DNA of 64,000 nucleotides from Bacillota bacterium (GCA_023402395.1 JAEYGI010000004.1:124001-188000), one strand, 5' to 3'; counted from the stretch's first letter, positions 33,521 to 42,987 are shown. Program-made: numbers and translations. The notes: generated by a model from the letters alone, not told the origin.

Positions 33521-34795
33521 CTAACCCGTAGTGATCTTCGGCGTTTGATAGTCCGCCTTGACCTGCGTCCAGTTCAAAATCCCCCCCGCGATCATCAGTG
33601 GGATCCCGGCTAAGACCACCGCCTCATAGCCGATCCAGTCGGTAAAAGCTCCCCCCAGCACACTGCTGACGGCGAAGAACGGCGCCAGCAAGCCGTTACG
33701 CAATCCCATATAAATCGAGCGTTCCGCTTCGCCGCTGATCTCCATGACCAGGCCGTTTTCACAGAAATTGCGGGCGCTTTGGCTGAAGGAAAACACCGCC
33801 ACCGCCCCGTACAGCATCCATTCATTAAACATCCAGTAAGTCAACAGCAGCGAGGGAATAAAACTAAAGGTCGAAAGGATCACCGCGGTCTTGAACGAAC
33901 TCCGGTCCACCAGCCAACCCCAGAAAACATAGCCCACTGTCTGTCCGCCCATTAACGCCGCCGACGCCAACGCGACCTGCCCCACGCCGATCCCCAGCGT
34001 CTCCTGGGCGTAGACCACCTGGAGCGGAAATGCCATTTTGCCCATAACCACGAAGATCGTGGCCAATAAATAATACTGAAAATTGCGGTCGCTGCCGATG
34101 ATCTTCCGGGCCCGGATCCAGAAGCCGTCCATTTCGGTCCGGCAGGCAACGGCTGCCGCCGGCCTTTCCCGGGTAGCGGCCAGAAAAAAGACGGAGAACA
34201 ATCCCAGCGCCCCTGCCAGGATGAAGATTAGTCCATAATTATAGGGAAAGGGATACTGTTCCAGCCACCCCTTGGACAGCAAGGCCCCGCCAATGGCCGC
34301 GGCGCTGCCGATGGCCGCCCGGAACCCCAGGAATCGGCCCAGATTGCCGGCGGGGACCAATTTGACCATGTAGCCGATCCAAACCAGCGACACATAGCCG
34401 GTATAGTAGCCGTACACACAATATCCGGCGATGAAGGCCGGAATGAACCAATCGGGATGGGAGGGAATCAGCCAAAACACCAATCCGGCCAGGACAAACC
34501 AGAGCAGCCGCTGCCGGAGCGCCTTGGACAGCAGCAGCGGTTTTAACAACGGGGCTGATTCGATCCGGCAGGCCGCCAACACTTGGGGCACTCCCTGGAC
34601 AATGCTGTTTAACGCCCCCAGGGACGCGATCAGCGTTTTGGACGGAGTAAGATACCTCAGCAAGCTGGCGATAACCGTCCCAATCGGCGTCATTCCGTTG
34701 ACTGTTTCCATAAAAACCGCGTCCCCGAAGTTCAGATAAACGTTTCGAAAAAAATGGTCTTTAGGGGACGAGGCGGGGTTTTTCGATCTTCTCAT
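33521..34795 (-). CDS. Major facilitator superfamily transporter
   Basis: About 424 residues with roughly 12 hydrophobic helices (WFVLAGLVFWLIP, FIPAFIAGYCVYGYYTGYV, NYGLIFILAGALGLFSVFFL). The loop GRFLGFRAAIGSA fits the Gly/Arg loop of MFS proteins, and there is a long central loop. No signature shows the substrate. I start at the ATG 34795 rather than the GTG at 34819. Confidence 0.7.
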   Translation of the reverse strand: MRRSKNPASSPKDHFFRNVYLNFGDAVFMETVNGMTPIGTVIASLLRYLTPSKTLIASLGALNSIVQGVPQVLAACRIESAPLLKPLLLSKALRQRLLWFVLAGLVFWLIPSHPDWFIPAFIAGYCVYGYYTGYVSLVWIGYMVKLVPAGNLGRFLGFRAAIGSAAAIGGALLSKGWLEQYPFPYNYGLIFILAGALGLFSVFFLAATRERPAAAVACRTEMDGFWIRARKIIGSDRNFQYYLLATIFVVMGKMAFPLQVVYAQETLGIGVGQVALASAALMGGQTVGYVFWGWLVDRSSFKTAVILSTFSFIPSLLLTYWMFNEWMLYGAVAVFSFSQSARNFCENGLVMEISGEAERSIYMGLRNGLLAPFFAVSSVLGGAFTDWIGYEAVVLAGIPLMIAGGILNWTQVKADYQTPKITTG

Positions 34796-35041
34796 AATTT
34801 CATTATAGCTCACCTTCACGGGAAACCGGAAGTTTTTTAATTGATTTTTCAGCGGGAAATGTTAAACTTTAACGCTTTCATATCCATCCATCCGGGACAT
34901 ACGGCGGAATAAACTTTAATTCAACTTATACAAATCACGTTCCCGGAAGGATTTTACCATATTGTGTGGAAAATAACCAATAATTGATTGGCCGAAAATC
35001 TCCATGTCGCAACGGATAGTACCGGGAAAGGATGACGATCG

Positions 35042-36961
35042 ATGCGTTTTAAAATATTGACGGTGGTTTGCGCGCTGCTGATCCTATTCAGCATCCTCCC
35101 GGCCTTGGCCGCCAAAGACGACTTCGCGGACCCCAATGCCGGATTGATGGCCGCCGCTGAAAAAGGCGACGCCAGAGCGGCCAGGTCATATATTGCCGAA
35201 GGAGCCGATGTCAATACCCGCAACTCGATTCAATGGACTCCCCTGATTGTGGCTTCCGCCAACGGCCACCTTAATGTGATGAAAATCTTGATCGCAAACG
35301 GCGCCGATCTCAACGCCCAGGACCAGAAAGGCTGGACCGCCCTGATGGTCGCCGCCGACTACAATCAGTTCAGAGCCGTTGAAGATTTGCTGAAGAGTGG
35401 CGCCAAGGCGGAGTTGCGCGCCGGGGACGGATATTCGCCCCTGCTCTGCGCGGTCAAACGGGACAATCCCAAACTGGTCCAGTTGTTGCTGGATAACGGC
35501 GCCGTATTCGACGGCGCTTACCTAGCGGCCGCCAAAAACGGCGATGCCGAGACCCTAGCAGTCCTGGCTAAATATCACAAGAACGGCAACAATGAATTGG
35601 ATTCCGGAGGCTGGCCGCCGCTGATCTGGGCCGCCAAAAACGGGCATTACGACGCGGCCAAGGAACTAATCAGCCAGGGAGCGCCGGTGAATTATAAAAG
35701 CAGTGGCGGGATGACGCCGTTGCTGGCCGCCGTCTCATCGAGCCAGCAACAACCTGTCCAATTGCTGCTGCTTTCCGGAGCCGATCCCAATAGCTCCGAC
35801 CAAAACGGCTGGACCGCCCTGATCTGGACGGCCCGGACCGACCAGGTTCAGGTAGCTCGGTTGTTAATCGACAAAGGCGCCGGGCTTAACCTGCAAACCA
35901 AGGAGGGCCTTACCGCCCTGCATATCGCCGCCGCGGAAGGTAATTTGGAGATCATCCAAATCCTGATCGCGAGCAAGGCCAATCTGAACGCGGCCGGCCC
36001 CGACGGGCGCACCGCCCTGATGACCGCCGCTGCCAAGGGAGATTCCGATATCGTCAAAGCGTTGCTGGAAGCCGGAGCCGAACCGAATCGGAAGGACAAA
36101 AACGGAGCGACCGCTTTTCAGATCGCCCTTGATGCCGGCCATTCCGATGTCGCCAACCTGCTGGCGCCGGATCAAGCGTTTATAACGGAAGCCTTGATTG
36201 CGGCGGTGAAAAACTCCGGACCGGATCGGGTACGCAACTTATTGGCTTTGAAACCAGCGCTCGAGCGTACCGACGAGGACGGAATGACCCCGTTGTTCAT
36301 TGCGGTCAAGCGGGATCAACCGGATATCGCGAAACTGCTGCTGGACAACGGCGCCGATCCAAACGTCAGCCATGGGACCGATCTGACCCCGCTTTACTGG
36401 GCGGCCAAACAGAACCGCGCCCCAATGGTGCGATTGTTGCTGGAAGCTAACGCCGATCCCAACCCGGCCGACAGTTACGGCTGGACTCCCCTGATCTGGG
36501 CCGCCCAAAATGGATCGCTCCTGATCGTCGAATCCTTGATTGACCATGGCGCCGACCTGCGCCGGAGAACCGACAGATACGGGTGGGACGCGCTGGTCGT
36601 CGCCGCCCAGAAGGGCCGCAGCCCGGTGGTTCAATATCTGCTATCCAAAGGTGCCGATCCTAATCAACCTGACAAGGAAGGCGACACCCCGCTCGGCGTC
36701 GCGTTATTGGCGGGGCAGGCTGACTCCGCTTTGACCCTGCTTTCCGGCGGGGCGGATCCAACCTTGAAAAATAAAAACGGCAACACGCCGCTGATGATCG
36801 CCTCCTACAACGGTTTGTCAACCGTGGTGAACGTCCTGATCAAACTGGGAATCGATCTCAATGTTAAAAACGATCAAGGCTATACCGCCCTAAGGATCGC
36901 CACTCTCAAAAATCAAATTGAAATCGCCGTAACGCTCCGCCAGGCCGGAGCTCAGGAATAA
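35042..36961 (+). CDS. Exported ankyrin-repeat protein (about 19 repeats)
   Basis: 639 residues: a signal peptide (MRFKILTVVCALLILFSILP, cleavage near ALA-AK), then about 19 ankyrin repeats of 33 residues such as TPLIVASANGHLNVMKILIA and TALHIAAAEGNLEIIQILIA, with one degenerate repeat (5th). Nothing else is attached. Ankyrin solenoids bind proteins; an exported one points to the periplasm or surface. It is unusual for a free-living Firmicute to have such a long exported array. AAAGGAT precedes the ATG and a terminator follows. Confidence 0.9.
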   Translation: MRFKILTVVCALLILFSILPALAAKDDFADPNAGLMAAAEKGDARAARSYIAEGADVNTRNSIQWTPLIVASANGHLNVMKILIANGADLNAQDQKGWTALMVAADYNQFRAVEDLLKSGAKAELRAGDGYSPLLCAVKRDNPKLVQLLLDNGAVFDGAYLAAAKNGDAETLAVLAKYHKNGNNELDSGGWPPLIWAAKNGHYDAAKELISQGAPVNYKSSGGMTPLLAAVSSSQQQPVQLLLLSGADPNSSDQNGWTALIWTARTDQVQVARLLIDKGAGLNLQTKEGLTALHIAAAEGNLEIIQILIASKANLNAAGPDGRTALMTAAAKGDSDIVKALLEAGAEPNRKDKNGATAFQIALDAGHSDVANLLAPDQAFITEALIAAVKNSGPDRVRNLLALKPALERTDEDGMTPLFIAVKRDQPDIAKLLLDNGADPNVSHGTDLTPLYWAAKQNRAPMVRLLLEANADPNPADSYGWTPLIWAAQNGSLLIVESLIDHGADLRRRTDRYGWDALVVAAQKGRSPVVQYLLSKGADPNQPDKEGDTPLGVALLAGQADSALTLLSGGADPTLKNKNGNTPLMIASYNGLSTVVNVLIKLGIDLNVKNDQGYTALRIATLKNQIEIAVTLRQAGAQE

Positions 36962-37001
36962 CGAACGCGCCACTTTTGCAGATTGCGCCAAAACTATTTC
37001 A

Positions 37002-37025
37002 CGCCACCCGGAGGGTGGCGTTTTT
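37002..37025 (+). terminator. Terminator after the ankyrin gene
   Basis: 8-bp stem CGCCACCC / GGGTGGCG with a 3-base loop followed by TTTTT. Confidence 0.9.
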
Positions 37026-37120
37026 CATCCCGCCGAATTTCAAACAAAGGAGTCCACTCGCTGCGTCCATCTCCACACGCCGGCCGGAAAACAAGCGAAG
37101 TAGCGCCTGTACTTTGACAT

Positions 37121-37169
37121 TTAATAATCCTTAATCTGCTCTTAACCTGTGGCAAAGGCATTTCTTAAT
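37121..37169 (+). promoter_or_regulatory. PHO-box-like direct repeats upstream of pstS
   Basis: TTAAT at 37121 and 37131, TTAAC at 37142 and TTAAT at 37165, spaced 10, 11 and 23 bases (about two turns). PhoP binds TT(A/C/T)A(A/C)-type hexamers every 11 bases in Bacillus. The site lies about 45-95 bases before the pstS ATG, and a PhoP-PhoR-like pair is at 44.7-47.2 kb. The role is inferred from spacing and gene. Confidence 0.5.
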
Positions 37170-37214
37170 CTCCCGGTGCTAATTTGAGATCAATAAAACA
37201 TTAGGAGGATTGAA

Positions 37215-38012
37215 ATGAAACGTCTTGCAATCTTTGCCGTTCTGGCCGCATTGTTGCTCATGTCCGTCTCCAGCTTCGCCGCTCCCTCCGGAACCGTCAA
37301 TATCGTCGGCTCCACCTCGGTGCAACCGCTGGCGGAAGAACTGGCCCAAGCTTTTACGAAAAAGAATCCCAACGTCAAGATCTTCGTTCAGGGCGGCGGT
37401 TCTGGCGCCGGCATCAAGGCCGCGATGACTGCCACCGCCGATATCGGAACCAGCTCCCGTGAATTAACCGCCTCCGAAACCGGAATTCATGAGACCATCA
37501 TCGCCCAAGACGGCATCGCCATGGTCATCAATAAATCCAACCCCGTCTCCAATCTCACCTTTGAGCAACTTCAAAAGATTTACACCAGTGAATACACCAA
37601 CTGGAAACAAGTTGGCGGTCCGGATCTGCCGATCGTCGTCGTCAACCGGGAAGCCGGTTCGGGAACCCGGGGCGCTTTTGAAGAGATTGTTCTTGGCAAA
37701 CTGACCAATACCAGCAAATGTCTGGTCCAGGCCTCCACCGGCGCGGTGCAACAGACCGTCGCCGTGACCAAGGAAGCCATCGGATACATCTCGCTCGGCG
37801 CTTTTGACGGCAATTCCGTCAAAAAAGTCAACATCGAAGGCGTCGAGGCCACCGAAGCCAATATTCTCGCCAAGAAATACAAGATTCAACGGCCGTTCCT
37901 GATGCTCACCAAGGCTGCTCCGGCCGGTCTCACCAAATCCTTCCTGGATTGGGTGCTGAGCGCCGAAGGCCAAAAGATCGTCGCCAAAGAGTATATCGCC
38001 GTAAAACGCTAA
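37215..38012 (+). CDS. pstS: Phosphate-binding protein PstS
   Basis: 265 residues with a signal peptide (MKRLAIFAVLAALLLMSVSS) and a PstS-type binding fold: NIVGSTSVQPLAEELAQAF, GGGSGAGIKAA, DIGTSSRELTASE and NREAGSGTRGAFEEI, all regions that bind phosphate. TTAGGAGGATTGAA precedes the ATG. It is short for PstS but complete. No pstC, pstA or pstB follows: a terminator comes next. It may have its permease elsewhere or be a stand-alone binding protein. Confidence 0.88.
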   Translation: MKRLAIFAVLAALLLMSVSSFAAPSGTVNIVGSTSVQPLAEELAQAFTKKNPNVKIFVQGGGSGAGIKAAMTATADIGTSSRELTASETGIHETIIAQDGIAMVINKSNPVSNLTFEQLQKIYTSEYTNWKQVGGPDLPIVVVNREAGSGTRGAFEEIVLGKLTNTSKCLVQASTGAVQQTVAVTKEAIGYISLGAFDGNSVKKVNIEGVEATEANILAKKYKIQRPFLMLTKAAPAGLTKSFLDWVLSAEGQKIVAKEYIAVKR

Positions 38013-38031
38013 GAACCTTCAACCCGAATTA

Positions 38032-38065
38032 AACGGGGCCGTCTCAATGAGGCGGCCCCGTTTTT
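38032..38065 (+). terminator. Terminator after pstS
   Basis: 10-bp stem AACGGGGCCG / CGGCCCCGTT followed by TTTTT. Confidence 0.9.
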
Positions 38066-38105
38066 GTCTTTCCCAGATGCTTGGGCTTAGTAAAATAAAA
38101 TGAAA

Positions 38106-38129
38106 AAAACGCGTGTTTTGCCGCGTTTT
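38106..38129 (-). terminator. Terminator after typA
   Basis: 8-bp stem AAAACGCG / CGCGTTTT followed by a T run on the minus strand, about 50 bases after the typA stop. Confidence 0.7.
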
Positions 38130-38179
38130 CCCCAATCTATATACGATGATAAGCTCAAGGTTATCGTATCCGGCAGACC

Positions 38180-40021
38180 TTATTGCGCCAGAAGATCGCG
38201 GCTTCGTTTGCTGGCCCGCTCTCGTTCGCTCTTGTCCAACAGTTTCTTCCGCATCCGGAGCGTGCCGGGGGTTATTTCCACCAGTTCATCCCCTTCGATA
38301 TACTCCATGGCCTGCTCCAGGCTAAAGGCGCGGGGCGGCGTCAGGCGAATGCCTTCATCGGAGGTGCTGGCCCGCATATTGGTCAGATGTTTTTTCTTGC
38401 AGACATTGACATCCAAATCGCCTTCCCGGGAGTTTTCGCCGACGATCATTCCCGCATAAACCTTAGTGCCTGGCTCAATGAAGAGAATGCCCCGGTCTTC
38501 CACGTTATGAATGCCGTAAGCGGTCGCCTCGCCAGATTCGAAAGCGGTCAGCACTCCCCGCTGCCGCCCGGAGATCTCACCTTTCCACGGCCCGTAATGA
38601 TCGAACAGATGATGCATGATCCCCTCGCCCTTGGTTTCGGTGAGGAACTCGGAGCGGAAGCCGATCAGCCCGCGGGCGGGAATGATGAATTCCAGCTTGA
38701 TCTGGCCGATGCCCATCGGATGCATATTCAGCATCTCCGCTTTACGGCGGCCCAGGTTTTCGATGATCCGCCCGGAAAACTCCTCGGGAGCGTGGATAAA
38801 CAGCCGTTCGTAGGGTTCCCGCAGTTCGCCGTCGATGCGCTTCAGGATCGGTTCCGGCTTGGAGACTTGCAGTTCATAGCCTTCGCGCCGCATTGTCTCC
38901 ACCAGGATCCCCAGATGAAGCTCGCCCCGGCCCGACACTTGAAAGGAATCGGGCGAGTTGGTCTCCGCCACCCGCAAACTGACGTTGGTTTCCGCCTCTT
39001 TCCAGAGGCGCTCCCGCAGATGCCGCGAGGTCACGTATTTCCCTTCCTGGCCCGCGAACGGGCTGTCATTGACCATAAAGGTCATGGTCAGGGTCGGCTC
39101 GTCGATCACCAGCAGCGGTAAGGGCGCCGGCGTCTCCGGGTCGCTGACCGTCTCACCGATGTTGACCGCCCCCAAGCCGGCCAGGGCCACGATCTCTCCC
39201 ACCGTCGCCTCCGGGGTCTCCTTGCGCTTTAGCCCCTCATAGATCCAGACCTTGCCGATCTTGATCATTTCGCGGCTTTCATCCCGTTTGCAAAGGCTGA
39301 CCAATTGCCCCGGCCGCAGCGTTCCGTTGCTGATCCGGCCGATTCCGATCCGGCCCACATAATCGTCATAATCCAGCGTGGTGATCTGCAACTGCAACGG
39401 TAGTTCCGAATCTCCGTCAGGAGCGGGAATCTCCCGCTTGATCAGTTCAAACAGCGACTTCATGTTCTGGCCGGACTGCCGGGGATCGAGCGAAGCTACG
39501 CCCTGCCGGGCCGACGTATAGATCACCGGAAAGTCAAGCTGCCAGTCGTCAGCCTCCAGCTCCACGAACAAGTCGAAGACTTCGTTCAATACCTCGTCGA
39601 CCCGGGCATCGGGACGGTCGATTTTATTGATCACCACAATGATCCGCAGCCCGACCTCCAATGCTTTCCTCAACACAAACTTGGTCTGGGCCATCGGCCC
39701 TTCGAAGGCGTCGACCAGCAGCAGCGCGCCATCGACCATGCGCAGCACCCGCTCCACCTCGCCGCCGAAATCGGCGTGGCCGGGGGTATCCACAATATTG
39801 ATCTTCAAATCGTCGTAAAAGACGGCGGTATTTTTGGACAAAATGGTAATCCCGCGTTCCCGCTCCAGATCATTATTGTCCATGACCCGTTCCATGACTT
39901 TTTCATTCTCCCGGAACGCTCCGGACTGCCTCAGCAGGCAATCGACCAAGGTGGTCTTGCCGTGGTCGACATGGGCGATGATCGCGATATTCCGGATCTT
40001 CTCAAACGTTTGTAAACTCAT
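38180..40021 (-). CDS. typA: Ribosome-associated GTPase TypA/BipA
   Basis: About 613 residues of the translational GTPase TypA/BipA, which acts on the ribosome under stress and in 50S assembly. G1 is AIIAHVDHGKTT, G3 DTPGHADFGGEVERV, G4 NKIDRPDAR; EF-G-like domains and the TypA-specific C-terminal domain (GMIVGENSREGDLDVNVCKK) follow. I start at the ATG 40021 (MSLQTFEKIRNIAI); ten extra residues to 40051 would begin with GTG and have no ribosome site. Confidence 0.94.
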   Translation of the reverse strand: MSLQTFEKIRNIAIIAHVDHGKTTLVDCLLRQSGAFRENEKVMERVMDNNDLERERGITILSKNTAVFYDDLKINIVDTPGHADFGGEVERVLRMVDGALLLVDAFEGPMAQTKFVLRKALEVGLRIIVVINKIDRPDARVDEVLNEVFDLFVELEADDWQLDFPVIYTSARQGVASLDPRQSGQNMKSLFELIKREIPAPDGDSELPLQLQITTLDYDDYVGRIGIGRISNGTLRPGQLVSLCKRDESREMIKIGKVWIYEGLKRKETPEATVGEIVALAGLGAVNIGETVSDPETPAPLPLLVIDEPTLTMTFMVNDSPFAGQEGKYVTSRHLRERLWKEAETNVSLRVAETNSPDSFQVSGRGELHLGILVETMRREGYELQVSKPEPILKRIDGELREPYERLFIHAPEEFSGRIIENLGRRKAEMLNMHPMGIGQIKLEFIIPARGLIGFRSEFLTETKGEGIMHHLFDHYGPWKGEISGRQRGVLTAFESGEATAYGIHNVEDRGILFIEPGTKVYAGMIVGENSREGDLDVNVCKKKHLTNMRASTSDEGIRLTPPRAFSLEQAMEYIEGDELVEITPGTLRMRKKLLDKSERERASKRSRDLLAQ

Positions 40022-40218
40022 TTCCGATTCACCCGTCCTAAAATTATGCACATTTAATTATTAAACCACGAATTCGGATATAAAACAACCCGATCGCCGC
40101 AGTTTTAATCTCACTTTAATTGGAAGGATCCGTTTTGTGGCTATCCCGCATTCATATTTTCACCGCAAATCAGGGATAATACAGGGGAAACTTTTTCAGG
40201 CCGGAATAAGGAGCCTTA

Positions 40219-41481
40219 ATGGATAAAAAACTGCGTTCGACTTTGGCCATCCTCTGTCTGGTGCCTTTCATCATGGTGTTGGGAAATTCGATGCTGATCC
40301 CCGTTCTGCCGGCGATCCAGAAAGAACTGGGGATTACCCTGGTCCAGACCGGGCTGTTGATCACGGTGTTTTCGATTCCAGCCGGATTGGTGATTCCGGT
40401 GGCCGGTATGATTTCCGACCGGGTCGGCCGCAAAAAGGTGATGTTTCCAGCATTGCTGGTTTACGGCGTCGGTGGCATTTTGGCCGGAATCTTCGCCCTC
40501 ATCTTCCAGGAACGGTCCTTCCCTTATATCATCGCCGCCCGGGTCCTCCAGGGAATCGGCGCCGGAGGGACCTATCAGTTGAGCATGGCGCTGGCCGGCG
40601 ATTTGATACAATCGAAGGAACGGGCCAAAGTGCTCGGCCTCCTGGAGGCCTCCAACGGCTTTGGCAAAATCATCAGCCCCCTGGCCGGAGCGGCCATCGC
40701 GTTAATCGCTTGGTATATGCCGTTTTTTGTCTATGGGGTCCTGGCGATCCCGGTTGCTTTCCTGATTCTGCGCACCAAGGAAAATACCGAGAAACTGCGC
40801 CAGAATATTCAGCCGATCCCCAAATATCTCCAAAATCTGCTGCAAATTTTTAAGCAAAAAGGCCTGGCCCTGATCATCTCCTTTCTCAGCGGCTTTATGG
40901 TAATGTTTGCGCTGTTCGGCATGTTGAGCCTGTTCTCAGACATACTGGAGAAACAGTTCCGGATCGGCATCTTTCAGCGCGGCCTGATCCTGGCCGTTCC
41001 GGTGCTGGTGATGTCGGTGGTGGCTTATACCCTGGGCACGATGATGCAGCAACAACTGGCCAAGATCCTGAAATGGGCCATTGTCGGCGGCTTGTTACTG
41101 GTTGGGGCCGCCCTGATTCTGTTTTGCCCCTGCCAGAAACCGCTCTGGTTCGTACTCAGCGCTTCGCTCCTCGGCTTCGGAACCGGCGCCGTGTTGCCTT
41201 CCCTCAACACTTTGATCACCTCCTCGGCCCCCAAGACGGAACGCGGTTTGGTGACCTGCCTCTACGGCACCGTCCGCTTCTTCGGGGTAGCCCTCGGTCC
41301 GCCGCTGTTTGGATTCACCGAGAAGCTGACCAAACCTCCGGTTTTTTTTACAGTGGCCGGGATCTGTATCGGATTGGCGCTGCTGTTTTTGTTCCTGGTC
41401 TCTCCTGAAAAGATCATTCCCCGGGAGATCCTCGGTCAAGCCGGGGGCGCCGCGCCGAACCCCCCGCCAGATCGCAATTGA
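40219..41481 (+). CDS. MFS drug-efflux-like transporter (Bcr/Tet type)
   Basis: 420 residues, about 12 membrane helices. The loop GMISDRVGRKKVM after helix 2 is the MFS motif A, and GIGAGGTYQLSMALAGD in helix 4-5 matches motif C-like regions of antiporters. AAGGAGCC precedes the ATG. Divergent from typA. Probably drug:H+ antiport; the substrate is not shown. Confidence 0.8.
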   Translation: MDKKLRSTLAILCLVPFIMVLGNSMLIPVLPAIQKELGITLVQTGLLITVFSIPAGLVIPVAGMISDRVGRKKVMFPALLVYGVGGILAGIFALIFQERSFPYIIAARVLQGIGAGGTYQLSMALAGDLIQSKERAKVLGLLEASNGFGKIISPLAGAAIALIAWYMPFFVYGVLAIPVAFLILRTKENTEKLRQNIQPIPKYLQNLLQIFKQKGLALIISFLSGFMVMFALFGMLSLFSDILEKQFRIGIFQRGLILAVPVLVMSVVAYTLGTMMQQQLAKILKWAIVGGLLLVGAALILFCPCQKPLWFVLSASLLGFGTGAVLPSLNTLITSSAPKTERGLVTCLYGTVRFFGVALGPPLFGFTEKLTKPPVFFTVAGICIGLALLFLFLVSPEKIIPREILGQAGGAAPNPPPDRN

Positions 41482-41531
41482 TCGCTTCTTCCCCGCGCCG
41501 CCGTTCTCACGACGGATTTGCCATTTCGCGC

Positions 41532-41560
41532 TTTATTTATGGCGGCTGATTCACTATAAT
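41532..41560 (+). promoter_or_regulatory. Possible promoter of the heptad ORF and corA
   Basis: TATAAT at 41555-41560 with a weak -35 (TTTATT) 17 bases upstream. Similar CTATAATG boxes start other genes in the window. Confidence 0.4.
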
Positions 41561-41592
41561 GGAAGGGGACATCCCTTCACAATTTAAAAAGC

Positions 41593-42021
41593 TTGAAACG
41601 GCTTTCCCGAATCGATCTGGCGCGGCAGCCGCTCCAACAGTTTGAAGCATGGCTCCGGGTGGTGGCGGTGTCGCTTCAGATGCAGCAACTGCTCCTTCAT
41701 TTGGAGCAAATGTCGCTTCATCTGGTGCAGGTGCCGCTTCAAGTGGAAAGATTCGATTTCGATTTGAAGCAGGTGCCGCTCCAGTTGGATATATTGGAGG
41801 ATCATTTGAAGAAACTGTTCCTCCAGATGGATATATTAGAGGATCATTTGAAGGAAGAGTTCCTTCAGTTGGAAATGTTGAAGGATCAATTGAAGCGGGA
41901 GTCGCTTCAATTGGAGAATCTGTTCCTTCAGATCGAAAAAGTCTTCCTCCAGTTGAAGCGGGTGCCGCTTCAACTGGAGCAGGGTCGCCCGGTTCGCGCG
42001 GCGCTTTTGAAGATGGTTTGA
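41593..42021 (+). CDS. Heptad-repeat coiled-coil ORF of unknown function
   Basis: Open frame of 142 codons ending 15 bases before corA. From 41668 it reads 15 heptads of the type L-x-L-Q-L-E-x (VPLQLDI LEDHLKK), a near-perfect coiled coil, ending in a short basic tail. The TTG start lacks a clear ribosome site, and other frames are open too, so translation is uncertain. The exact 21-base unit length with no indel keeps the reading frame, which supports coding; array 1 and 2 with the same period and broken frames argue the other way. Confidence 0.4.
   Translation: MKRLSRIDLARQPLQQFEAWLRVVAVSLQMQQLLLHLEQMSLHLVQVPLQVERFDFDLKQVPLQLDILEDHLKKLFLQMDILEDHLKEEFLQLEMLKDQLKRESLQLENLFLQIEKVFLQLKRVPLQLEQGRPVRAALLKMV
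41668..41982. repeat. 21-bp periodic array 3 (15 units)
   Basis: 15 units of exactly 21 bases, consensus near GTGCCGCTTCAGTTGGAGCA. Each unit has a quasi-palindromic core (CTTCAGTTGAAG), so the reverse strand also reads leucine heptads (LQLKRLPLQL) with a single stop between 41805 and 41836. Units differ in sequence but never in length. Confidence 0.9.
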
Positions 42022-42036
42022 CGAGGTGATCATCAA

Positions 42037-42987
42037 ATGCTCTATCTCTGGCAACTGGGCGACGACGACCCGCAACTCCGGGAGGAGTCAGAATTCAGTC
42101 AACTGCTGAACCAAAGTGGGGCCGTGCTCTGGCTTGACCTGGAAGGCCTTGATCCAGAGTCCATCGCCGACGCCCTTCCATTTCTGCATCCGGTGACGGT
42201 TCAACGCTTTTCTGCCCGTTCCGGCCGGGCGTTCCTCGATGAGTTCGACGACTACCTCCATATTTTGCTGCACCAGATTTATTACACCGAGGCCGAGGAG
42301 GTCGGCGCCGATCCTTGCCATTTTATCCTTGGCGCCAACTTCTTGATCACGGTTCACGCCAACCCCATCGATTCGCTGCTGCGGTTCGGGAGTTCCGCTC
42401 CTCCGGCCCGGTATTTCCAGCATGGCTCGGATCTGTTATTCTATTTCCTGGCCGAGCCGTTGCTCGATCAAGCCTTTGTGATCCTGGACGCCATCGCCGA
42501 GCGCACCGAGGACGTGGAAGACCGGATCTTTCCCACGCCGGACCAAACCCTCTTAAATGACTTGTTCCGGTTGAAGAAAAGCCTGATCGCCCTCCGCAAA
42601 ACGCTGGCTCCGATCCGGGAAGTCTTCTCGCTGCTGTCCCGGCGCGAGAACCCCTTCGTCGACCAGCAGGCGCTGCCGTTCATCAGCCACCTGTACGACC
42701 AATTGATCCGACTCCATGAGATCGGCGATTCCCAGCGGGAGATTGTCGCCGGGGCGCTGGAAATTTATCTGACCACCCTCTCCAACCGCATGAATGAGGT
42801 CATGAAGACCCTGACCATTGTCTCTACCATTATTTTGCCGCTGACTCTAATCGTCGGCTATTACGGGATGAACTTTAAGCACTTCGCCGAACTCGGCTGG
42901 GACAACGGCATCCCCTTCGTCACCGGGCTGATGCTTCTCGTTATTGCCGTGATGCTCTGGTATTTTAAAAGGCGGCATTGGTTGTAG
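42037..42987 (+). CDS. corA: CorA-family magnesium/cobalt transporter
   Basis: 316 residues. A cytoplasmic funnel domain with long helices (residues ~130-250) and two C-terminal membrane helices; the pore signature YGMN follows the first (VGYYGMNFKHF). GAGGTGATC precedes the ATG. The C-terminus (WYFKRRHWL) has the usual basic end. It transports divalent cations, mainly Mg2+. It is preceded by the heptad ORF and followed by a hairpin overlapping its stop codon. Confidence 0.92.
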   Translation: MLYLWQLGDDDPQLREESEFSQLLNQSGAVLWLDLEGLDPESIADALPFLHPVTVQRFSARSGRAFLDEFDDYLHILLHQIYYTEAEEVGADPCHFILGANFLITVHANPIDSLLRFGSSAPPARYFQHGSDLLFYFLAEPLLDQAFVILDAIAERTEDVEDRIFPTPDQTLLNDLFRLKKSLIALRKTLAPIREVFSLLSRRENPFVDQQALPFISHLYDQLIRLHEIGDSQREIVAGALEIYLTTLSNRMNEVMKTLTIVSTIILPLTLIVGYYGMNFKHFAELGWDNGIPFVTGLMLLVIAVMLWYFKRRHWL

